Source: Moringa oleifera (Eukaryota > Streptophyta > Magnoliopsida > Brassicales > Moringaceae). From it: a stretch of 64,000 bases of DNA. The stretch is from positions 7,445,001 to 7,509,000 of the forward strand of contig JAJFZO010000049.1 in assembly GCA_021397835.1 (NCBI GenBank), written 5' to 3'. The notes under the pieces are model-generated. The model was not told the DNA's origin, searched no databases, and saw nothing but the letters and a program-made list of their open reading frames with translations. Position numbers and translations under genes: made by a program. Below are positions 38,076 through 51,151 of the stretch, one piece after another (position 1 is the stretch's first letter; every line of letters starts with the position of its first letter).

Positions 38076-39056
38076 TTACCTTCGCCTCCCATAGAAAAGA
38101 TACAACACAGCAGCTGCAAAAGCAACAGCCCCAGTAGAACCTGCAGCCACCACAGGCCACTGTGACTTCAATCCCTTCTGCTCACCATCAGTGGGTGCCA
38201 TGATCCCTGTCACAGAGCCATTAATAGCCTCAACAGTTCTCTCCTTCAACCCAATAATCACGTTTTCGGCCTCCTGAGCTTCCTTCTGCAACTGCATCAT
38301 CTTCAGGTCAATTGCCCGTGCCTTCTCATCGGATTGCTTCAATTCTTCCTCCATCCTTTTCTTCTCAGACTTCCATTTCTCAAGTTCCAGCCTGTTATTG
38401 GCAACCTCTGATTCCAAATCCTCAACCTTCTTCTTCAACCCAGTGATCTCCCTGTCCTTCTCCTCAATCCTCTCTCTCATCTCCTCCTCCACCCTCACTT
38501 TCTTGCTCTTCTCCTCCATTTCCTTCACCTCCAAAATCCCAACTTTCCGTTCCAACTCCCTCACTTTCTTCTCGCTGTCAGCTTTCCCTTTTCTCAAATT
38601 CTCCAGTTCCTTCTCCAACTTGTCCACTTGGGCTCCTTTATCCGCCAAAAGGCTCTTCAACTCCGTCACCTCGGCGGCGGCTTCATCTCCCTCGTTCATG
38701 GAATTGATCAGGTCATGCTGGAGCCTCGCCACCTCCGTCTCAAGCTCCACCGCCCTTGCTGTGATGGTGTCAAGGAGCTTCCTGTCCTCGTCCGACCCAT
38801 CAATCTCCTTCTCCATCTCTCGCAGCCTCTGTTTCATCTCCACCTCCTCGCCTCTCATCTTGTCGACTTCGCTTGCGAGCTTTTCAAGCTTCCCCTTGAC
38901 TTCTTGGTTCTCCAGCATCAGTCCGTCCTTCTCGCTCTCCAGTTGTTCGATCTTTCGCGTCAGCTCGGATACCTTACTGCCGCTTTCATCTGCATCGTAG
39001 AAATCCTCCGCTGCCCGATCGTTAACGTGGCCATTGTTGATCGTCTCATCTGCCAT
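38076..39056 (-). CDS. PMD1: Peroxisomal and mitochondrial division factor, PMD1-like
   Basis: An intronless coding region of 326 aa; Arabidopsis PMD1 is of similar length. The start at 39056 (MADETINN) is preferred to the longer frame, whose N-terminus comes from a probable 5'-UTR intron. The protein is almost all charged heptad coiled coil (residues about 25-290: KVSELTRKIEQLESEK and similar). It ends with one hydrophobic segment (about 300-322, WPVVAAGSTGAVAFAAAVLYLF) and a short basic tail GRRR, a classic C-terminal tail anchor. The Arabidopsis relative sits on peroxisomes and mitochondria and promotes their division independently of the dynamin/FIS1 machinery. In Arabidopsis this gene neighbours PGPP1, as here. 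Confidence 0.92.
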   Translation of the reverse strand: MADETINNGHVNDRAAEDFYDADESGSKVSELTRKIEQLESEKDGLMLENQEVKGKLEKLASEVDKMRGEEVEMKQRLREMEKEIDGSDEDRKLLDTITARAVELETEVARLQHDLINSMNEGDEAAAEVTELKSLLADKGAQVDKLEKELENLRKGKADSEKKVRELERKVGILEVKEMEEKSKKVRVEEEMRERIEEKDREITGLKKKVEDLESEVANNRLELEKWKSEKKRMEEELKQSDEKARAIDLKMMQLQKEAQEAENVIIGLKERTVEAINGSVTGIMAPTDGEQKGLKSQWPVVAAGSTGAVAFAAAVLYLFYGRRR

Positions 39057-39067
39057 TACTGCTGATC

Positions 39068-39134
39068 CTACACACAAACACAACACAGAATTCCAGCAGT
39101 CAGGAAACAAAAACCATAAATGTAGAGTACTCAC
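39068..39134 (-). other. Candidate 5'-UTR intron of PMD1
   Basis: On the minus strand, a strong donor GTGAGT at 39134 and an acceptor TTTGTGTGTAG ending at 39068 enclose 67 bases, 11 bases before the ATG. It also explains why the longer open frame upstream lacks coding quality. Confidence 0.5.
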
Positions 39135-40785
39135 AGCATCGAACAGCCGCTGAGAAATCAGTTTCTCAGGTTTTCTCTGCTATGCAAAACAAATTGAGAA
39201 ATTAAATATTAAAGGAAAAAGAAGAAAACCCAGAAGGAATTTTGCTGAAATTCTCTCCAGAGAAGAGAAAAATAAACTTTCAACAGAGAAGGATGATGTT
39301 TTGAAGGACAAACAGTTCTTTCAAAAGAAAATTTTTTAGAGACCTTTGTCTATTTTTAAGTGGAAAAAAAAATGGGAAGGAGATTATCTTGGAGGAATGA
39401 TGAAAGGACAAAAGCACCTTTTGCTACAACGAAGATTCGATTAGGGTTTGTGACATTTATCAGATCTGAGCATCCCTTTCAGTAAGAAATGAGAGTGCGA
39501 TTAAGGCATCCACTATGCCAGGAATGGACGGTTGAGAAACTTCTGAGCACGTGTTTGGAGCTGCCGCGTGCGGGCCCTCTCCCAAGATTTAACACCTGTG
39601 CAATATGCATAGACAGAAATAACAATATATCAAAATGTCTACATAATCGCCAGTCAGCACCTTATGCACTTTTAATAATGGAATCAAATTATAGTTTCAA
39701 TGTAAAATTTTATATCAATTAAAATTACTCTTTCGTAGTTTCAAATTTATTTTCTTGTCTTAATATATTATACTAATAATTAGAAAAAAATTTTAATATG
39801 GCTTCGATATTTTTTAAAAAAATTTAAGTTTTTAATTAATTTCAAGTAAACATAAAAAAATCGTATATTAAATGTGAAATCAACTTAAATCATATTCTAT
39901 TAATTTTTTAACTTTACATTTCAAATTTTTAACTTAAATAAAGATAGATTTCGTCCTCCCAAGTTGAAAACTTTTTTAGGATAATTTCAAAATAATTTTT
40001 TAAAAAATTAAAGTAATCTGAAAATAATATATAGAAAAAATAAAGAGAAAAAGAAAATAAAAAGAGAGAGAATTTTATTTTGGTTTTTAATTTGTTTTTA
40101 ATTTTTACTTTCTCTTCAATAAATAATATTTTTTATTATTTTTAAATCACTTTCCAAAAATCTTCAAATGTTTGGAAGTTAAATTCAATTTAGTCCAACT
40201 TTTTTTAAATAGAAAAACAGTTATAAGCATCTTAAAGTTTGCATAGAGTAATCAACTTTTTTTTTAAATATTCAAAAGTAATTTTTTTATTTAAATGAAT
40301 TTAGTCCAACTTAAAAATTTAAATATTAGGTATTTACTCTTTTGTTTTACTTTAATTATAAATGAAATTGATATGTAATAGTTATATTTTATCTTATTAA
40401 TACAAAAACAGTTCTAAGAATCTTGAAGTATTTCAAATTGAAAAATGGGTAATTTTTTTCCTAATAACTATAATGTTCAAGAATTATGAAATTTTCTATA
40501 TGGAAGTTATGAGATACTTTGAACTAAGAAAAACATTTCTTTTATTCTCTTTTAAATTATTCTCATAAAACATTTTATTACAAAAATATATATTAAGTTT
40601 AATCTTTTGATTCGTAAGATAATTTAAAGTAATTTATATAATAAAAAAATTAATGATATGTAAGAGTACGAAGTGGTGCATGACACAAACATTTTAATAA
40701 TTTTTTTATGTATATAGAAAATGAAGTTATATTAATCTATGATAATATAACTATGAGGACTGGAGTTCCACTATGCCTTCTGATT
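39135..40785. other. PMD1 promoter side and AT-rich intergenic DNA
   Basis: 39135-39480 is the PMD1 5' leader and promoter. From 39700 to 40785 the sequence is highly AT-rich without recognisable features. Confidence 0.5.
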
Positions 40786-40789
40786 TCTT

Positions 40790-42860
40790 ATTTCAACAAA
40801 TAAAATTGGCTAACATATGAGCAAAATTATTAGCACATTTTGGGATATTCTTGAAGTCATACAAATTAAATTGCAAGATTTTTTGAATGGTCGTGCATCA
40901 ATTATTTTCAATTAAGATTTGCCTTCAATTCTATCTAAATGTTACCTCTAGTCTGTACTTGATAGACATTATTTCGGCTTGCATAGAAGAGAAAACCCTT
41001 ATTGCTATAGGAAAGGCACAAACCAATATAAATCCATCTTCATCCTGTATTATCACCATAAACTTTACATAGGTGTTGTGTATATTGTACGATACATCAA
41101 CATCAACCATTCAAGCTTGTGGAAACTACCAAGATTTTTTTGTCGTTTAGATTATTTGGCAAAGTTATAGCCTTTTAGAACTCTCATTCATTTGTTATAC
41201 CATTAGTAGCACTGTGGTCGGTAGTTTGCAAACCTATTCATGCCACACTGTGTTTTTATTAAACCACAACACTTAAAAAATGGAGAAGATGTATGTTTTC
41301 TTTATGTTTTTCATGTGCACTAGAATGGTCACCTAATTGTCTTCCCTTCCAGCAAAATTCATTAAGAGGGTTCTCAAGCCTTCGTAAAGTGAATTTCAAA
41401 TCCTTTGATTGAGTGTACATTCAAACATTTCGTGAAATACGAATTAAGGTGAGCTTCCATATTTGTTACATGCATTGTTTACAAGTATGCTCCGTTGGTT
41501 GAATTTCATCGAGATAGGCAAATATCATGAAGCATGTACTAAGCAAAAGTTTGCCTTTTTGACGCTAGGTTTTTCTTCCACACAAAGTCCCACTTCCCAT
41601 CTTTTTCATGCATGTTGGACGTATTTTTGTCAAGTAGTTTATATGCTGTAAAGTAACTTGACTTGACTAAATATACACCATTTTTGTTGTGCTTCCACAT
41701 AAGTTTATCCACCATAAGAGATCTATTTAAAGGAATGGCTAGAATCGTTTCACTATCCTCATGGGATTCATTCATAATCGGCGTCAACCATTTTTTGCAT
41801 CTAGGTTCAATGAAGATATTAACCTTCAATGGAGTTGGCTTCATGTTGAATGGTGTCATGGGAAGATAACTTTGACCTCTCAGTAGCCATCTATTTTTTT
41901 GAATATTAATTTGTTTGTTGTTATCCACCCTTTATCTTAAATCTTGATTGATCACTGATGTGCCTACCAACAAATTGTTCTAAACATAGGATCCATTGAT
42001 TTTCTTCTCCATTGCATAAGGGCTACTGGTTGGGAAGCACTTAAGTTTGAATATCTTGTAACAAAAGAAGTTATTACTCTGGATAAAGCTCTACCACTAT
42101 TTCCCAATGAAAGCCATGTTAAAGACCTCCATATCTCTAAATCCGATGCTACCATCCAGCTTTGATTTGCATATACAGCCCCAACTTTATCAATGTATCT
42201 TCTTTACAATTTCAGTCTTATCCCACTAAAACCTTGCGAGCAACATGTTAATTTCTTGGAGAACAAGCTTAGGGAGTATAAAGCAATTCATTATATAATT
42301 TGAGATGGCCTAAGCTATTGCTTTGATGAGAGTTTCTCTACCGACTTGTGATAACAACTTGCTTTTCCAGGTTGAGAGTCTAACTTTGATACATAATTTC
42401 AGTCTAGCCATCTTGATCTTTCTATTGTGACCAAAAAGCTACGAAAATCTTAAGTATTAGTCATTATAGATGGTTCTTTTAATGCCAAGAATGTTTTTCA
42501 AGCTAGTGCCTTGCTTCTCACTTACATTCGAACTAAAAAAAAAAACCTGATTTCTCCAAATTGATTTATTGGCTAGTGATTTCTTCGAATGTATAAAGTA
42601 AGCTCAAAATGGTGGTGCAATTTATTACTCTAAAGAATATGAAAATATCGTCAATAACTAAAAAAAAAAGTGTCACCTTAGGACCCTTATAGGCATCCAT
42701 TACTCCTTAGAGTTTCCTTTCTTGAATAGTATTATTGATTAAAACAGATAGGCCTTCTATACATATGAGGAACAAGCATAATGACAACAGGACTTTTTGT
42801 CTGATTTCTTTGGTGGGTGTAATTGATTCATATTATCATCTATTAACTAGCACCGAGTAT
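40790..42860 (-). mobile_element. L1-type LINE no. 3, 3' half, antisense
   Basis: On the minus strand it begins near the end of RT (about 42600, INLEKSGFFF, expected INxxKSxxFF), passes the zinc-binding region with GFRDMEVFNMAF (about 42150), and then a frame at 41928-41539 with IPLNRSLMVDKLMWKHNKNGVYLVKS. It ends in RNase H, with AEIMSIKYRLEV (about 40960) and NNFAHMLANF (about 40830). The 5' end (ORF1, endonuclease, most of RT) is missing, which is normal for 5'-truncated LINE insertions. Stop-rich. Confidence 0.8.
41539..41928 (-). pseudogene. LINE no. 3 zinc-binding RT domain
   Basis: A 129-codon open frame. It has the IPLxRxxxxDKLxWxxxxNGxYxVKS pattern that follows RT in plant LINEs, ending WDFVWKKNLASKRQTF. 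It is the best-preserved piece of this element. Confidence 0.75.
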
Positions 42861-44009
42861 GAAACATACTATTAGTAATTGACTAAGAAGAATCAACCCA
42901 AAAAATTTTCAACAAACTACTCTATTGAAATGCAAACTTTGTTGAAGTAATAATATTCAAAATTACCTGATAATCAGATAAACGAGTGATTAACACCTTG
43001 AGCAGTGAAGAGTATTTCTAGTAATAGCATATTATGTATGATCTCAAAGCCTACATTTTTTTTATCATTTCAATGTTATGATTTTTATATGTTTAAGTAC
43101 CTATCTTTATTACTTTAAATTTTGTTTTATGTTCATTTGACAATATGTACAGGATTCTTATGATATGTTGAATGACGATTCATTACCTTGAGATCATTTG
43201 TTAATAATTTTACTCTTTTTTTTAGAAAATTAAGAGAAAAAAAAGTAAAGTATATGAACACCTAATAATGAGATGACCTAGTCGCAGTTACATGTTAGGA
43301 TGTTAGAAGACCAATTAGTAGATTAGTAGATAACACAAAAAAAAAAAAAAAGTTGCAAGTTTTCAAAGCCAATTATCTTCAAAAAGTTATTCACCTGATT
43401 GCTTCTCTCAACTTAGAGGCAAATTGGCTACATAAGAAACATTATCATACAATGCATATCAACTAAACGAATTCATGCAAAAACAGAGCACTTCTCTATA
43501 ATCATAAAATTGATGATGAAAAGTATAAGAGATGACTCTTAAAATGATTAGATTTGGATGAATCCATAATGATGTATTGAACAATTGACTTTTTTTGAAT
43601 ATTTTAATTATTAATATATGATCATGTCCATTATTTTTTCTAGTCTTTTAGTTTGTTCATTATTTTATTTATTTGGTAAATTTATTCATTTAAGAAATTA
43701 TTTAAATAATTAAACCATAAATTATAAATAAAATTATAAATTTAATAAATTAAAAATATTTGAAATAAAATTTTAAAAATATTTTCAAATTTTATTAATT
43801 TTAAAATAAATTTATTAAATAAATATATATAATTTATTATAAAAATTTTAACAAAACTTTTTTGCCAAAAAATTCTACTGAAATTTTATTATTCATAAAA
43901 TTTCAACGATAATATTTGGACGGAAATTTCACGAGAATTTATATATAATTTCAATGAAAATATTGCCATTACAAATTTTTTTACGATAAACCAAATAAAT
44001 AAAACTTTG
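42861..44009. other. AT-rich intergenic region
   Basis: No gene seen. 43650-43960 has alternating A/T tracts. Confidence 0.5.
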
Positions 44010-45049
44010 AATAAAATGTGTTTTTTGATTTGAATCCTGAACTTTAACTTAGGTTTTTTTTTTAAATACTAATTTGGCCCAATTCCAACTTTATCTTTTA
44101 AATTTTTTTGACGCCATTTGACAAATTAGGATTTCTTAAAGGCATAAACGAGTTTGTAATATTTGGCTTTTCTCTTGCATGTTGCCCCATTTTGACTTAA
44201 AGAATTAAAAGACTTTTCATTCTCTCACTCATTATGTCACTCTTTAAACTCTCACTATCCCTCAATATCCAAGTGTTGATATTACTAAATTGAAAACAAT
44301 GTATATTAAATCATAGTTGTAGGTATATGGGATTGTCTTTTTCAATTGTATAAAATAATTTTTGATCGTTCATTTGCTTGAAATTATTGTCAACTAAAAG
44401 TGATCTCGAATGTTGTTTGCATGGGGTGATTGGACATCATGGTCTTAGTTCTATTTAATTTAACATCTTCTTTTCTTGAATGTTTACAATTATGCTTGGT
44501 AATAGTGGACTTGACATTGTGGTCCCATGTGGGTACAGATTCAATTTAGGGATTTGTCTTGTTTTGTCTTGTTGGGGTTAGGGATTTTGACGACAAACCA
44601 CTTAGTTAAATAATTAAACAAATTTAATTTCAAATTTAGTTAAACAATTTAAAATTTATGTTATGTAATGTTAATGTTATTGTGTAGGTATTTAATTACC
44701 ATAAATAATTCCAACATGAATCAGATTAGTATGTTTGCGGGGTATCAATTACCCTTTTGATTGTTAGTCAACATTTTTCTGATATAGTTAATGCTTTGGG
44801 TATAGTGTGGACCACTCTTTCTATATTATTCAATCTTATTTTGTTATATGAAATATGAATGTTATTTTACATGTGCTTTGTTACATTGTATGTTTAAAAA
44901 AAACAATATTATATATTGACAAACTAAATGATGAATTATTAATGTTTGATTTTAGCAACAGTGGACATTAAATATCATTTGCGTAATGAGATTTTGGCAA
45001 TCGTGTACTTAAGTTAATTTTGCTATTCTATTTTTTTTTTATCGAAGCA

Positions 45050-47640
45050 GTAACAATGAGATGTTCCCTCTTTATGCATTATTTGCATTATGGTGGTCAG
45101 TTTCTTAATATGACCAGTAGGACTTACAACTTGATAGTGTATTTACCTTTAAAAAATTAGATAATGATGAGATTATCTTAATAAAAGTGATTAATGTGTT
45201 GAAAGATGCAGATGTATAGGGTGATTCAACAACATTTTATTACATATTACATGATAAAAATGATTTAAAAGAATTAGTTGAAGACTTATATATTAACAAC
45301 ATACTTAGTGAAATGAATGAAACAACTTGTTTTGTGGATATATAAGCTATGAAATTCATGGTCATCCAAAATTTTTTGAATCATAATGTTGTATCTCATA
45401 ATGGTACATGTAATACTTTGGCAATAGCATGGGGCATACCAATGTTTAAGGTTTTAAGGCAGTTAGTTGTAATGTTAGAATTTCAGGAGCTAATTATATG
45501 CAGTTTAGAAATAAGGACATAGACCCTATGTTGGTTGATAATGATGATGAGGTCCTAGTTTATGGTGGCAGTACTATTGTTATACATATTCTTTATGCAT
45601 CTATTAGTGAGACACCTAGTAATGTTGTACTTGATAGTTTTATAAGTTATGGTGGTATGACCTTCAAAAGCTTAATGATAAGGTTATTGAGAGTGATCCT
45701 AATGAGAGAGATAATATATGTACAATCATGATGATCATTATGATAATCATCTTAGTGAAGCTAGTACTGATGTGGTTACTAATGAGAGGTATGAGTTCAT
45801 TGACAACAATTATGATCTTGACTTAGAGGAGAGGTAATGCATAGAGCTAATTTTGATTGTAACAGTAAACTAAAACTTAAATCTTTATACATTATTGATA
45901 ATAAACCAACTTTTGAATCATTTGATAGCGATTTTTCAAATGAGCTGCATACTTTACATGGTTCTAAAAATGAAGGTAGAATGGCTAGTATAAAGTTCAA
46001 CTAAGGATAGATATGATTAAACCAGAATTTAAAGTAGGATTTTATTTTTTTTCACTTAGTGTGACTAGACAAACTGTGAAAACTGTGCAAGGAGGGTATA
46101 ATGTGAAGTTTTTCAAGAATAAATTAAATAGATTAAAAGTGAAATGTAAGGAAGGATGCAAGTGGTATTTATAGGTTTCACAGGATGGTACAAGATAAAG
46201 GACTACTATGATGAGGTTCAAACCTTGAATTTAAGAAGCACTTTAATTGTTAATGTTGATAAAATGTTATCTAATTCTTCTATCCCCCTCTTTGTATTCA
46301 TAAGAATATATGTATATTTGAATGCTTGCAAAAAAAAGTTTCTAGCAAGGTACAAACCCATAATTAATCTCAATACTTGTCTTTTAAAGGAATCAATGTA
46401 AGGGCAGATGATGTCTAGATATACATTTCGATAATAATACTTACTCGATAACTTATGTGTGGTAAATGTAAAGACTAAGGATAGTTGAACTTAGTTCATT
46501 AAGTTGCTTCTCTAATATATTGGTTTAGTACAATCTCAAGGATGAACATTTATGAATGAGCAATAAAAGGTAATTTCATTAAAAAAAATTGTCTTTTATT
46601 TGTAATTGTTGTGACTTCACTAATCTTGAGGTTCATTGCATATAGGGGCTATTCTAAAGTTTGACGTTCTAGATTTTGGTGTACGATTCTATGTTATGCA
46701 TTTATATGGCAATTATTATAAACAATTTTAAAAAGTAAATTGTTAAAGGATATGATGTATGCTATTACAAAAGCCACAACTCTTGTTGAGTTTAAAAATA
46801 TCATGGATAGACTAAGAGCAATTAATATTAGAATAGATGAGTGGCTCGAAAGAATCCCACCAAACCATTGGATTAGACATGCGTTTTCAACAAGGTTACT
46901 ATCAAATCTTGTTAAATTTTTTTAGTTATCTTACAGGACATCTAAATGTTAGTAATTTATCTGAAATGTGTTTGTTTGCTTAATTTAGGGTCAGGTATGA
47001 TATGTTACTAAATAACTTGTCTAAAACTTTCAATGCACTAGTTGTTAAAGGAAAAAACAAACTCATTCTTTTATTATTAAAAGAAATAAAAAAATTATTT
47101 TATGTAGAAATCATATTAATACTGATAAAATGTCTAAGTATGATGGTCTTATTTACTCTACGATATAAGATTTATAGGAAAAGGTAAAATTTAAGGATAG
47201 ATCATGGTAGCTAATATGGTCTGGGGAAGTGAAATATCAGGTGAAGAATGAAGATGAATAATATGTAATAGACTTAAATAATAAGAATTGTTCATATTAT
47301 TAATGGGATTTAATGGAGATTCCTTGTGTTCAGACACGATCCACCATTTTCTACTAAAAAGATTTATAAACCCTTATTATTAAAGGCTAGATATATAGAC
47401 ACATATTCCTACCTTATCAACCCTTATAGTGGTCCAAAGTGGTGGTTAAGATCTAAGTTAGAGCTAATACAATCTCTATCGACCAAGAGACCCCAAAAAA
47501 AGACCTAGAAAAATCAAAAAGAAGGACATCAATGAACATATAAACCCTTAAAGAATATCAAAGAGAAATATTTAACTATTTTACAGTAGATGTAATCAAG
47601 TTGGTCACAAGAGATGCTCTTTCGAGGACCTGTTAGGCAG
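45050..47640 (+). pseudogene. MuDR-type transposase pseudogene, catalytic core deleted
   Basis: In order it shows: an N-terminal PB1-like region, LHYGGQFLN (about 45077) to about 45360; a mudrA DNA-binding region, PEFKVGFYFFSLS (about 46021) and KCKEGCKWYL (about 46145); the helix before the C-terminal part, VMHLYGNYY (about 46696); LKDMMYAITKATTLVEFKNIM and HAFSTRLLSNL (46743-46920); a SWIM-like C-terminal stretch (about 47310-47350); TYSYLINPYSGPKWW (about 47402) and a CCHC-like CNQVGHKRC (about 47593). Expected between about 46440 and 46690 is the block with the catalytic Asp residues, but it is far too short here. Stops occur throughout. Confidence 0.75.
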
Positions 47641-48101
47641 GTAAATGTCGCTTTTAATTATGATTACATTGTGTCAACTTTTACTAATCATTTCTATGTT
47701 TATTTGAAGGGGATTCAAGGGGAAGCACAAAGATGGTAGACATTCAATCATCATGAGATTTAAGGTGCAGGTAAGGTCATCAACTCAAGTAAAATGACCA
47801 TTATATTAATTGAAATATAAATGAATATAAGATTTTTAAAATCTTAATGTGTGTGGCTGCAAAACCCTAGTCCATTAGTTAGAGATAGGGTTTAACATGC
47901 TCAATCAACTTTGAACATGCTTGCATCAGGCAACTACGCTAAAGTTAATGCATTGAGGTTTATGTATGACAAATATCTAACTTCGTTTGGTTTCAATGTT
48001 TATAGGCATTCGTTACATTAAGCTAAAGTTCATCATTAACTGTCTCAATCATTGGATTTGCAATAGTTAGGTGGTACTTCATCCCAGATACCCCAGCTTC
48101 C

Positions 48102-48227
48102 AATCATTGTTAATTAGATATTATAGCATAAATGATCAGATATTAAACATTGTACTAGTGATCAAACATTGAACACTGTACAAGCATTTGTAATCATTTA
48201 TGCTACAATATCTAATTAATAATGATT
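48102..48227. repeat. Hairpin with 35-bp inverted arms
   Basis: Arm 48102-48136 (AATCATTGTTAATTAGATAT...) is the reverse complement of arm 48193-48227 at 33 of 35 positions, separated by 56 bases. It resembles a very short MITE or a stem-loop regulatory remnant, and lies inside the 3' part of the MULE. Confidence 0.85.
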
Positions 48228-49445
48228 AATAAATGCATAAGAAATAAATGATTGATTAATATTGAATGAAAATATAAACTTACATTGTATAAGCATGATA
48301 AGTCAATATTACTCATAATAGTATAACACAATCTTAATTTCATTTATGCTAGGATCCACACATGAAACATAAACTTGTTGTCAAGCATGAATTATAGCTG
48401 AAAAAAAGATCAAAAGAAGAACTAAACACTAACATTATTCTTCATAGTTCTTCACAAGAAATTATCAACCCTAACTTTGTAATCACCTTTCGCTCTCATT
48501 GCTCCAAAGGATATTGACAGCAATATCACTAACATAAAGATGCCCTAAGATACTATCAGTAGTCGACGATAAAATAACATTCGATTTTATAAGGTCATCA
48601 CCTTGCTTTAGTAATGTCGACAACGCCACATTCCTCGATGATATATTTAGGCATCAATCCATACGAAATATTCACACTACCCATTTTTCTACAACGAAAT
48701 AACCATAGTAAGCATTGTATTGCTTTATTGTACAACAAGAATAAATTCAAGTATTCGATTATCTAAATTACATGCAGATTACATTGATGGTTTATAACCT
48801 AACAAATTAACAATACCCAAAACAAAATCAAATTAGCAAAAAGTAACTTTGGTATTGTAAATGAACAATGATGGATTATAACCCAACAAATCAGCAGTAC
48901 GCGATAATTTTTCTTGCCTCATTTAATCAACAAAGATTTAATAAATTAAAGTGAAATCAAACTCTAATTAACATACTTTGTTCTTACCACAATCATAAAC
49001 TCTCTTTCCTATATTTGTCTATGTTTAGGAAGTGGATAAATTTGAGCAAACACTACAATAACACAAGCAGAGATCACACATTGAACTGTCACTGTCCTTC
49101 TTAATCTTTTCATTCAATGTTGACCAAAATTTGAAGTAATCTCAATCTTAATCGTTTATAATTTAAGCTCAATTCGTAAATTTTACAAAGAATTCATCAA
49201 AGTATTATCAATGGCATACCACACTTACTTTTTCTTTGAGTACAATGAACAAAGCAAGGAGAAGGTAAGGTAGTTGGGGTTGGAGGAAATTGTTGTATAT
49301 TTATAATGTTATTTCTCAAGTTCAGGTATCTTTAGATGTCCATTTAAAGTAACGTTGGAATTGAGTTAAATTAATGTTTCACAAGTAAAATTAAATTAAA
49401 TTGAAGTTTAAAACTTAAATATGTGTTTTTATTTAAGATTTTTTC

Positions 49446-51140
49446 ATAAATTAAAGTGAAAGTTTTTTATTAATATTTTTATTGAAATTTACAATTTCAA
49501 TGTAACTTTGTGTTTTTCTTATGATGAATGTTCAATCCAATCAAATTAAAACTCAATCAAAATTAAATTCAATTAAATTGCTTTAAAAATATGCTTTAAA
49601 AAAATTATCTCATACAATTATTTGTTTATTTTCCTCTTTAACTCTCTGAAGCGCTAAAACCATGGGCCAAATCAAAGCCATTAACCTCCAAAAACATTGA
49701 TATTTAGGATCTTATAGAACTTTTGTGTAAGGTAAAGGATTTAAAGCTTAATGAAGTAAAACAATAATGACTGCAATAGCTTTATATCTTCGAAGAAAAG
49801 AACAATAGCAATGAGTTGGTTACAAAGGGCATTGGCCGGCTGAAGTTTCGTTGATGAGAAACTATCTATGAAGATCAAATAAAGTTTCCAATTTTCTTTT
49901 CTTTGAACCTTTTCCTCTCTCTCTTTCTTGTTCTCATTATAACATCAAATTGCAAAATTAATGCCATAAAGTACCTCAAACAAATCAAATTCGAATCTAA
50001 TTGAATACCTTAAGGCAAACGAGCCCAATATGGTTTAATGTATGAATCATTGCCGCTTCAAAATTGTAAGCTGGGTTGGATGTGCAACATGATGCATGTT
50101 GGGCTTTAGCAAAAGTTCATAATGACCCAACCCATGAGACCTTCCCCAAAACAATTAAGTTTGTCTCATTTTCTTATGGAAACTAAACCTTTCAACCCAG
50201 TACTTTGAATTTCTCCTCATATACCACAATTAAAACAGATATATACAATTACAAGGCCAAGAAAGGATTCATTATTATATCATCTTAAGAAAAATTTATT
50301 AGCATTTTTTAGTTTTTTTTTTTTGTAAATGTAAAAATGAGAGTGGGATTATATTGTTTTTTCAGATAAATATTATTTTTAAATCTTAATTTTTTTCTCT
50401 TAAATTAAATTTTAAAATTTTCGTTTATAAATATAAAAATGAGAGTAGTAGTATATTAATTTCTTTTAAGTAAATATTATTTTAAATTTTATTTTTTCTC
50501 TTAGATCAAATTTTTAATTTTAAAATTTATTCAAACAAATTTTAATATTTTAATTTTATCTAAATTAAATCTTATTAAAAATTTTAAATATTAAAAATAT
50601 TTAAATTAAAATATTTTACAATAAATTTTGACTCATAATTTTTTTCAATATACAAAGAATATTTAAACTATCATCATAAATAAATCTAAAATTTTTTAAG
50701 TATCAAAAATATTTCTTTAAAAAATATATGTTATTAAAAATTTTAAAAATTTATAAAAATTAATTGATTAGTTGAAATTTTTTTAAATTGAGGGACAACA
50801 TCGAAGTAAATATAAAATTTATTTAAGTAATTTTTAACTATTTTAATAATAAAAAATTATTAATATTTTATAATTATTTTTAAATTAAAATTTAATTTAA
50901 ATAAAATTAATAAATTAAAATTTATTTTAATATATTTTAAAAATAAAATTTAATTAAAAATAAATTTTTAAATGATATTTAATTTTTTGAGTTCTTTATT
51001 TAACTATTTATTTAATAAAAATTATATAATTTAAGATAAATTTATATAATTTAATAATATTAATAATTAAAATATCTTCCTAAGTTCTAATCTACCGCAC
51101 AGAATCACACCCATTAAGCAATTTACTGCTCTATTCAAAC
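49446..51140. other. AT-rich intergenic region
   Basis: No gene seen. 50280-51080 is nearly pure A/T with oligo-A and oligo-T tracts. Confidence 0.5.
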
Positions 51141-51151
51141 TCAGACTCATT

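Larger units (their letters stand above)
44010..49445 (+). mobile_element. MuDR-like (MULE) DNA transposon, non-functional
   Basis: A degenerate transposase gene (about 45050-47640) lies between two imperfect inverted sequences at about 44010-44115 and 49330-49445. The best-matching part is CAATTCCAAC with flanking TTAATTT, about 20 of 26 bases identical. Plant MULEs commonly have long terminal inverted repeats with such 'CTGAACTTTAACTTAGG'-like text, seen in the left copy. The ends and the 9-bp target duplication could not be fixed, so the borders are tentative. The catalytic DDE part of the gene is absent. Confidence 0.55.

Noticed and set aside
38398..39065. Plus-strand frames of 200 and 145 codons
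   Set aside because: Antisense shadows of the PMD1 coiled coil; Ser/Phe-rich reading of Glu/Lys codons.
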